Origin: Candidatus Sulfopaludibacter sp. SbA3
Lineage (GTDB): Bacteria > Acidobacteriota > Terriglobia > Bryobacterales > Bryobacteraceae
Direction: 5' to 3'
Assembly: GCA_900290315.1 (NCBI GenBank)
Contig: OKRF01000048.1
Span: 3,822-9,362, forward strand
Length of the DNA stretch: 5,541 nucleotides
Shown here piece after piece: positions 1 to 4,391 of this stretch; the stretch's first letter is position 1, and each line of letters opens with the position of its first letter. The translations under genes and the position numbers were made by a program. The notes under the pieces were generated by a model. That model saw only the letters and a list, made by a program, of their open reading frames with translations, was not told where the DNA came from and made no database searches.

Positions 1-333
1 CGCCAGCCGAAGGCCCTGCCCCTGCGCAATACAACCGTCCGCTTCGGCTTGCATGGTCCAGTTGCTCAGCCATCCCGGCTGCTTCTGCTGCAGGAGAGCT
101 TCGCGGTCCACGGTGACGATGAGGCGCTTTTTGCGGAGTTGCAGCATGGGTGCTTCCTGTGTGCAGGATCCCGTGCCGCGAGCGATCTCGCTCACCAAGG
201 TGCGCTGGCCCGTTTCCGGAGCCGCAACGCCGGGCGGCACCAGCACTGGGCCGCGCAAACGGTAAGTGTCGAAGACGGGTTTGTGGGCGCAGGCGAAGCT
301 GAACAGTGCGAGCGCCACGATTAATCCACGCAT
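1..333 (-). CDS. Small exported protein of unknown function, C-terminus cut by window edge
   Basis: The minus strand is open from ATG at 333-331 to base 1 (111 codons, no stop), so the 3' end lies outside the window. An in-frame TAG at 345-343 precedes the ATG, and no other Met lies between, which fixes the start. No good Shine-Dalgarno sequence is visible upstream. The first 16 residues form a signal peptide: positively charged MR, a hydrophobic core (GLIVALALFSF), then A-C-A before His17. This fits signal peptidase I cleavage after residue 16. Cys15 could instead be a lipoprotein cysteine, but the -3 residue is Ser rather than Leu, so that is weaker. The mature part has Cys57 and Cys101, which could form a disulfide, and a segment around residues 70-92 (RLIVTVDREALL, PGWLSNW) that I recall only vaguely from uncharacterised acidobacterial proteins. 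It was recognised as coding because the translation reads as a coherent exported protein. No function can be assigned. Confidence 0.72.
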   Translation of the reverse strand, partial: MRGLIVALALFSFACAHKPVFDTYRLRGPVLVPPGVAAPETGQRTLVSEIARGTGSCTQEAPMLQLRKKRLIVTVDREALLQQKQPGWLSNWTMQAEADGCIAQGQGLRLA

Positions 334-349
334 GCTAAAAATCTAGCAT
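332..349. repeat. Inverted repeat between divergent genes, overlapping a start codon
   Basis: ATGCTA (332-337) and TAGCAT (344-349) are perfect reverse complements separated by six A/T-rich bases. The left arm covers two bases of the minus-strand start codon (333-331). It could be an operator or an mRNA hairpin that limits access to the start, or it could be chance in an AT-rich island. There is no T-run typical of a terminator. Confidence 0.35.
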
Positions 350-350
350 A

Positions 351-551
351 TTGGCGGTCCGGCGTCTTCCTCAACGGCGGCTGCTGGAACCACCACCCGG
401 CAGTAAGATCAAGGCCGCAAGGAGGTTCGGCATCGATCTGAGCCTGCTGATCGAGCAGTTGCGGCTCACCCCCGCCAAACGGGCACGCAAGCTGGAGAAC
501 GCTACGGCCGCCCTGGAGCAGGTTCGCGGGGCCGCGCGCCGCCACTCCTGA
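351..551 (+). CDS. Short helical partner of a nucleotidyltransferase, probably a 5'-truncated remnant
   Basis: The frame ends with TGA at 549-551 and overlaps the next gene by one base (TGATG). The frame is open only from 339, because TAA lies at 336-338. TTG at 351 is the only usable start before the conserved part, and no ribosome binding site precedes it. From about residue 19 the protein reads KIKAARRFGIDLSLLIEQL, then LTPAKRARKLENATAALEQV and RGAARR. It is charged and alpha-helical, and it matches what I recall of the small protein encoded directly ahead of chromosomal nucleotidyltransferase-fold genes in soil bacteria. The first 18 residues (Arg- and Pro-rich) do not look like part of it. 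An ATC codon at 408-410 sits where a Met start might be expected. Coupling to the broken downstream gene and lack of initiation signals suggest a non-functional remnant. A role as antitoxin or cofactor is inference. Confidence 0.5.
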   Translation: MAVRRLPQRRLLEPPPGSKIKAARRFGIDLSLLIEQLRLTPAKRARKLENATAALEQVRGAARRHS

Positions 552-837
552 TGCAGTTCGAGGGGGCGATCCAGGTACTATGCGATGCCACTGTGGATTT
601 CGTCGTAGTCGGTAGTGTGGCCGCTACCTTTCATGGCAGCGCACAGGTGACGTTTGATCTGCATGTCTGTTACTCCCGAACGTCAGGCAACCTCCGCCGC
701 CTGAGCACCGCCCTGGCCGCTCTCTTCACGTGCTGGATCTGCGCGCCTTAATTACCGCGAAGCGCGCCGCCGGCAGAGAGAAGGACCTGGCCACTCTCGC
801 CGGGTTGGTGGGATTGCTGGAGGCTGGCGAGCCGTAG
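551..837 (+). pseudogene. Nucleotidyltransferase-fold protein, internal deletion with frameshift
   Basis: Two matching fragments lie in different frames. The first (ATG 551 to about 724) gives the N-terminal half: MQFEGAIQVLCDATVDFVVV, GSVAATFHGS, then VTFDLHVCYSRTSGNLRRLS. The second (about 730-837, frame +1, stop TAG 835-837) gives the C-terminus: VLDLRALITAKRAAGREKDL, then ATLAGLVGLLEAGEP. In the family as I know it, these blocks are joined by roughly 60 residues containing the PF(V/L)WDE-like and IDLLAEV-like segments, which are absent here. This means about 180-200 bp were lost and the frame shifted, with the junction near 722-730. The catalytic face is also altered. The usual Gly-Gly is Gly21-Ser22, and the metal-binding D-x-D is D36-L-H38. 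Intact relatives transfer a nucleotide to RNA or protein and are linked to toxin-antitoxin or AbiEii-like systems. This copy should be inactive. Confidence 0.75.
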
Positions 838-858
838 CGTTAAACGCCAGTCGGTAAC

Positions 859-879
859 GCCGGCGATCTCGTCGCCGGT
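859..879 (+). repeat. GC-rich hairpin downstream of the nucleotidyltransferase remnant
   Basis: GCCGGCGA (859-866) can pair with TCGCCGGT (872-879) across a five-base loop (TCTCG). Seven pairs are Watson-Crick and the outermost is G-T. It begins 21 bases after the TAG stop. There is no T-run after it, so a classical intrinsic terminator is not supported. It may still stabilise or end the upstream transcript. Confidence 0.35.
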
Positions 880-1012
880 TGTGTTGACGAATCCCATCGC
901 TTTATTGTGGTGCGCATTGTTTGGGTTGCCATCAGGTAGCGGTGTTTTCATGCTTTCATGCTTACTCTTACGCTTGTGGGGGGTTAGAGCAGCCGATCGC
1001 GAGGCTGGCTTC

Positions 1013-1037
1013 GCGCCGGTTTTGGCAACCGCGGCGC
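1013..1037 (+). repeat. GC-rich bulged hairpin in the intergenic region
   Basis: GCGC-CGGTT (1013-1021) pairs with AACCG and GCGC (1027-1031 and 1034-1037) around a TTGGC loop. This gives nine base pairs with a two-base bulge (CG, 1032-1033). It lies about 40 bases upstream of the putative padR -35 element and is not followed by a U-tract. It could be a transcript-end structure for the left module or a cruciform, but it may simply reflect high GC content. Confidence 0.3.
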
Positions 1038-1075
1038 TTCATTGAAGGATTTCGCTGGGACGTTTCTCGGAGATG

Positions 1076-1109
1076 TTGACAGCCTACCGGTTGTCTGATG
1101 TAGTATATA
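1076..1109 (+). promoter_or_regulatory. Putative sigma-70-type promoter of the padR-permease operon
   Basis: A perfect TTGACA lies at 1076-1081. A 17-base spacer leads to TGTAGT (1099-1104), and the slightly later TATATA (1104-1109) is an alternative AT-rich -10. Each -10 matches the consensus at four of six positions. The placement just ahead of the padR start leaves a very short leader and little room for a ribosome binding site. This promoter is inferred from position and consensus only. Confidence 0.5.
1078..1095. promoter_or_regulatory. Candidate operator inside the promoter spacer
   Basis: GACAGCC (1078-1084) and GGTTGTC (1089-1095) are inverted repeats with one mismatch in seven and a four-base spacer. 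The element overlaps the -35 hexamer and fills most of the -35/-10 spacer, where a repressor dimer would block RNA polymerase. PadR proteins bind as dimers and commonly autoregulate, so the adjacent PadR is the natural candidate ligand. It is not the classical ATGT-N8-ACAT PadR box. Confidence 0.35.
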
Positions 1110-1111
1110 GC

Positions 1112-1126
1112 TGTTGGCAGCCAACA
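1112..1126. promoter_or_regulatory. Perfect 15-bp palindrome touching the padR start codon
   Basis: TGTTGGC (1112-1118), a central A, and GCCAACA (1120-1126) form a perfect 7+1+7 palindrome. Its last base is the A of the padR ATG (1126-1128). It lies just downstream of the predicted -10, where a bound repressor would block initiation or early elongation. It may be a second operator for PadR. As RNA the single-base loop cannot form, so the innermost pairs would have to open and a DNA-binding role is more plausible than a hairpin. Confidence 0.45.
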
Positions 1127-1464
1127 TGTCTGAACACAAAACGGACGTTCCGTACGGAACCCTGGATTTGCTGATCCTCAAAACGCTGGACACGATGGGG
1201 CCGATGCACGGCTACCACATCGCCAGGAGAATAGAGCAGGTCGCGGAGAACCTCTTACGGTTGAACCAGGGGTCGATTTATCCAGCTCTCATACGCCTGG
1301 AAGAGCAAGGCTGGATTCGCACGCAATGGGGAATTTCCAAGACAAAACGCAAGGTTAAGTTTTATTCGCTGACCAGGACTGGAGCAAAGCAACTCGGTGT
1401 CGCGGTTGCGAACTGGGAGAGGGCGACGGCGCTGGTGGCCCGGTTCCTGGAGGCGGAGTCGTGA
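1126..1464 (+). CDS. PadR-family transcriptional regulator, acidobacterial type
   Basis: This 112-residue winged-helix regulator probably represses its own operon and responds to a ligand or stress. Residues 10-40 carry the PadR N-terminal block (YGTLDLLILKTL, then GPMHGYHIARRIEQ with the hallmark HGY at 28-30). Residues 46-64 are the recognition helix (LNQGSIYPALIRLEEQGWI), and residues 70-86 form the basic wing (SKTKRKVKFYSLTRTG). A C-terminal helix at about 87-110 would serve dimerisation. Length and motifs fit the family TIGR03433 (PadR-like, acidobacterial), known to sit beside orphan permeases. ATG 1126 is chosen over the in-frame TTG at 1114 because the MSEHKTD start aligns with what I know of the family. 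The TTG lies inside the palindrome and only a few bases after the -10. The stop overlaps the permease start by four bases (GTGA), so the two are one operon. There is no strong Shine-Dalgarno sequence, so translation may be leaderless or weak. Confidence 0.93.
   Translation: MSEHKTDVPYGTLDLLILKTLDTMGPMHGYHIARRIEQVAENLLRLNQGSIYPALIRLEEQGWIRTQWGISKTKRKVKFYSLTRTGAKQLGVAVANWERATALVARFLEAES
1449..1453 (+). promoter_or_regulatory. Ribosome binding site of the permease gene, inside padR
   Basis: GGAGG lies seven bases ahead of the GTG start at 1461. It supports that start even though the codon is not ATG, and it supports translational coupling with padR, whose TGA overlaps the GTG. Confidence 0.75.
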
Positions 1465-4094
1465 AGCTTCGATTGGCGGCGGGCCGTCTGCTGGCGCTGG
1501 TTCGCAAACGGCGACTTGATAGGGAACTGGAGGGTGAAATCCTCGCCCATCTGGAAATGGCCGAACTCGATGCCATCGCCGCCGGGCTGTCGCCCGTAGA
1601 GGCTCGCCGTGAGGCCAGCCGTGGTTTTGGAGGAATCGAACAGATGAAGGAAGATCATCGCGATCAACGGAGCGTCCGGTGGGTGGAGAACCTGTTGCGA
1701 GACGTACGATATGGGATGGCCTCGCTGGCGCGGGATCCCGGGTTTGCCGCGGTTACCATCGGATTGCTGGCTCTCGGCATCGGCGCCAACGCGGCCATGT
1801 TCAGTATCGTGGATGCGGTCCTGTTGAAGCCGCTGCCATTCCCGGAGCCGGAGCGCATGGTGAGAGTGTGGGAGACGCCTACGCCCTCGGTGCGCAACAA
1901 CACCACCACGCTCACATTTCTCGATTGGAAGCGGCAGAGCGATCTCTTCGAGGCTTTGTCCATGGAAGAGGCTTTCCGGGCCGCGGTGACGGAAGGCGGC
2001 GATCCGGAGCGCGTTCCGGGCCAAATGGTGTCGGCCGAATACTTCAAGGTATTCGGCGTGAAAGCTGGATTGGGGCGCACGTTTGCGCCGGGGGAGGATC
2101 AGCCGGGAGCAAGCCCGGTGGTGGTGTTAAGTCACTCCTTCTGGCAGACGCGGTTCGGCGGCGATCCCGGCGTTCTTCAACGCGATTTGGCGCTCGACGG
2201 CGAACCGCACAGGATCATCGGGGTTTTACCCGCGGGCAGTTTCGACCGGGGCGAGGCGCGGTTCTGGAAACCATTGATCTTCGCGCCGGATCAACTGAAT
2301 CGCGGGCAGCACTGGCTGCACGTTATTGGGCGCCTTCGCTCCGGCGTGAGTCTCGAGCAGGCGCGGGCCAGGATGACCCGGTTGAGAGCCAGTCTCAATG
2401 CGGTGATTTACCAGAAGGACTTGGGTTTTACGGTGGATCCGTTCGCGCAGATGCTGGTTGGAGACACCCTGCGCCGCTCGATCTACCTGGCGTTCGGAGC
2501 GGTTCTGATCGTGCTGCTCATCGCCTGCGCGAATGTGGCGAACCTGGCGCTGGCTAAGGGAGCAACCCGGCGGAAGGAGATGGCCCTAAGAGCCAGCCTG
2601 GGCGCCAGCCGCGGCCGTCTGATCGCCCAGTTGCTCACCGAGAGCCTGGTCTGGTGCCTTCTCGGAGGCATGGTTGGCATTGGCGTGGCTTACCTGATGC
2701 TTCATGTCGCTAGCCCACTGGTAGCGGCATCGTTGCCGTTCACCGCCGATCTCAGCGTGGATTTGCGCGTCCTTTACTTCGCTGCGGCAGCCGTGATGGC
2801 GGTCTTGATACTAACGGGTGTGCTTCCTTCCTTGCAGACTTCTTTCGGCAAGTTGTCAAGCTCACTGAATGAGGCGGCGCGCGGGTCGTCAGGTTCGAGG
2901 GCAGCGGTCCGCCGCACCATCGTCATAGGAGAAGTTGCGGCTTCAGTGGTGCTGATTTGCGGCGCGGCACTCCTCTTCAAGAGCCTGGCGAAACTTCAGC
3001 AAGTGAATGCAGGGGTCAGAATCGACCACGTGATTACGATGTCGGCGGATCTTCCGTCCAACGCATATCCGACCCCGCAGAGCGCCACGACATTCTTCAG
3101 AACCGTCGTCGAACGGCTCAGATCCGTGCCCGGAATCGATCACGCCGCTGTCTCGCTCGGCTTGCCTCTGCAAGGTGTGCGTTGGGGGGAGTTTGTCAAC
3201 CTGCCGGGTGTGAACGAAGGCCTGCTCGTGCGAGTAAAGATGGTGGATCCCTGGTATTTCGGCACGCTCGAAATCCCGGTAGAGTCCGGGCGCGGAATTG
3301 AAGATCGCGACCGCGCCGGCGCGCCGCCAGTCATGGTGCTGAGTCGGGAAGCGGCGCGGCTTTTGTCAGGCAGGTTTGGTATGGAGAATCCCGTTGGACA
3401 ACTTGTGAGCACCTACTTGCCGGGCTACGGCCCAATTCCGGAGTCCCGAGTGGACCCGAAGATCGTGGGCGTGATTCGTAACGAGCGCACCGGCGGATTG
3501 CAGGCGCCGCCAGAGCCGGTAGTCTATGTGTCTTTGGCGCAGTTCCCGCGGCAGGACATTAGCCTGGTGGTTCGCACGCGGAGCGAGCCGGCCGCGGAGA
3601 TGCCCGGGATTCGTGAAGCCGTGCGGCAGATCGATCCCCACCTGCCCCTGGGGGAAGTAAGGACGATGGAACAGGTGAAGGAGCGGAGCATGCTCTGGGT
3701 GAAGCAGCCCACATGGCTTGTGGGAGCATTCGCTGGCGTCGCCGCACTGCTGGCCGCGCTGGGGCTTTACGGCGTTTTGGCGCATGCGGTAACGCAGCAG
3801 CGCCGCGAGATTGGGATCCGTATGGCCCTGGGTGCGCGGCCGGCCGACGTCGTATCGCACACTCTGCGCGGCGCCTTCTCGATGCTCCTCGTAGGGCTTG
3901 CCGCCGGACTTGCCGGTGCCTTTGCGCTGACCCGGGTATTGAAGAGCCTCTTGTTCGAGGTGTCCACGCTTGACCCGGCCGCACTCGCCCTTGCCTGTGT
4001 TCTCATGACTCTTGTCGGTATCCTGGCTGCCTTGATCCCGGCGAGCCGCGCGGCGGGAGTGGATCCAATGACGGTGCTTCGCGACGAAGGCTGA
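1461..4094 (+). CDS. Duplicated MacB/FtsX-type ABC permease without its own ATPase (ADOP family)
   Basis: This 877-residue inner-membrane protein matches the acidobacterial duplicated orphan permease family (TIGR03434). Residues 1-90 are a charged cytoplasmic prefix (ELEGEILAHLEM, GLSPVEARREASRGFGG). The first membrane helix is at about 96-117, followed by a periplasmic MacB_PCD-like domain (about 118-338) and three helices (about 341-363, 393-415, 436-457). The second half repeats this plan with a helix at 488-507, a periplasmic domain at 508-748 and helices at about 751-775, 803-825 and 840-860. The cytoplasmic coupling motif R-(R/K)-E-x3-R-x2-L-G-A occurs in each half (371-382 and 781-792), the site where FtsX/MacB permeases contact the ATPase. 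There are no Walker motifs here, and no ATPase gene is adjacent. Substrate is unknown. Family relatives export lipoproteins, peptides or macrolides, or transmit mechanical signals. The GTG start overlaps padR and has a good ribosome binding site. The gene ends DPMTVLRDEG, a normal family ending, so it looks complete. Confidence 0.95.
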   Translation: MKLRLAAGRLLALVRKRRLDRELEGEILAHLEMAELDAIAAGLSPVEARREASRGFGGIEQMKEDHRDQRSVRWVENLLRDVRYGMASLARDPGFAAVTIGLLALGIGANAAMFSIVDAVLLKPLPFPEPERMVRVWETPTPSVRNNTTTLTFLDWKRQSDLFEALSMEEAFRAAVTEGGDPERVPGQMVSAEYFKVFGVKAGLGRTFAPGEDQPGASPVVVLSHSFWQTRFGGDPGVLQRDLALDGEPHRIIGVLPAGSFDRGEARFWKPLIFAPDQLNRGQHWLHVIGRLRSGVSLEQARARMTRLRASLNAVIYQKDLGFTVDPFAQMLVGDTLRRSIYLAFGAVLIVLLIACANVANLALAKGATRRKEMALRASLGASRGRLIAQLLTESLVWCLLGGMVGIGVAYLMLHVASPLVAASLPFTADLSVDLRVLYFAAAAVMAVLILTGVLPSLQTSFGKLSSSLNEAARGSSGSRAAVRRTIVIGEVAASVVLICGAALLFKSLAKLQQVNAGVRIDHVITMSADLPSNAYPTPQSATTFFRTVVERLRSVPGIDHAAVSLGLPLQGVRWGEFVNLPGVNEGLLVRVKMVDPWYFGTLEIPVESGRGIEDRDRAGAPPVMVLSREAARLLSGRFGMENPVGQLVSTYLPGYGPIPESRVDPKIVGVIRNERTGGLQAPPEPVVYVSLAQFPRQDISLVVRTRSEPAAEMPGIREAVRQIDPHLPLGEVRTMEQVKERSMLWVKQPTWLVGAFAGVAALLAALGLYGVLAHAVTQQRREIGIRMALGARPADVVSHTLRGAFSMLLVGLAAGLAGAFALTRVLKSLLFEVSTLDPAALALACVLMTLVGILAALIPASRAAGVDPMTVLRDEG

Positions 4095-4301
4095 TTGGGA
4101 TAGAAGGCCGATGATGTTAGGGGGCCGCAGCGCCAACGGTCTTGCGAGAAGCGTCTCAAATATCGACGATCCGCCCCGAGGTCACCGGACGCTCCCCACA
4201 ACTCCGTTCCTGTCACTTTCCACATGCCATCTACCATCACTCGCCTTAAGCACTTCCGAACCTGACACATCGGCAGGAAACTGCGCCTGCGTTCTACGGC
4301 T

Positions 4302-4307
4302 TATAAT
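4302..4307 (+). promoter_or_regulatory. Consensus -10 element upstream of the repeat-protein gene
   Basis: TATAAT matches the sigma-70 -10 consensus perfectly and lies 84 bases before the ATG at 4392. At 16-18 base spacing the -35 position (for example AACTGC at 4279-4284) does not match TTGACA, and there is no extended -10 TG. The promoter may therefore need an activator, or the hexamer may be chance. It implies that the downstream gene is transcribed separately from the permease operon. Confidence 0.4.
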
Positions 4308-4379
4308 GGGCGTGACGGGCTTGTCTGCCTGCGCTATCCCGATCCGGCGAATCGTCTCTTCAACCGCGCGAACGGGAGC

Positions 4380-4386
4380 AGGAGGG
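4380..4386 (+). promoter_or_regulatory. Strong ribosome binding site of the repeat-protein gene
   Basis: AGGAGGG is a near-complete Shine-Dalgarno sequence five bases before the ATG at 4392. It fixes that start, which also gives a full signal peptide. Confidence 0.8.
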
Positions 4387-4391
4387 CTGGC

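Larger units (their letters stand above)
4095..4391. other. Intergenic region between the permease and repeat-protein genes
   Basis: No supportable gene is present in these 297 bases. Open frames on either strand lack family-like composition and merely continue antisense to the permease or into the next gene. There is no obvious rho-independent terminator after the permease stop. The only recognisable signals are a -10 hexamer at 4302-4307, a short inverted repeat just upstream of it (GCAGG 4273-4277, CCTGC 4286-4290) and the ribosome binding site next to the following gene. Confidence 0.6.

Noticed and set aside
49..324. Plus-strand open frame (91 codons) at the left edge
   Set aside because: The opposite strand encodes a coherent signal-peptide protein over the same bases. 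The plus frame has no such features.
551..751. Taking the 66-codon frame from 551 as a complete small gene
   Set aside because: Its last codons after about 724 leave the family pattern, while the adjacent frame resumes the family C-terminus. It is one broken gene, not a short intact one.
859..879. Rho-independent terminator call for this hairpin
   Set aside because: The stem is plausible but no T-run follows, so I list it only as a hairpin.
748..951. Minus-strand open frame (67 codons) over the end of the nucleotidyltransferase remnant
   Set aside because: More than a third of it is antisense to the conserved AKRAAGREKDL block, and the rest has no recognisable motif.
1362..2024. Minus-strand open frame (220 codons) across padR and the permease start
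   Set aside because: It is antisense to two well-supported genes. It has no recognisable domain or ribosome binding site.
1679..2557. Plus-strand open frame (292 codons) in an alternative frame within the permease
   Set aside because: It is Gly/Arg/Ala-rich, as expected of an off-frame reading of a GC-rich gene. The permease frame is continuous and conserved through it.
3366..4136. Long minus-strand open frame (256 codons) opposite the permease 3' end
   Set aside because: It is antisense to a clearly conserved permease domain, and its composition is Arg/His/Gln-rich with no family-like motif. It is a GC-driven shadow.
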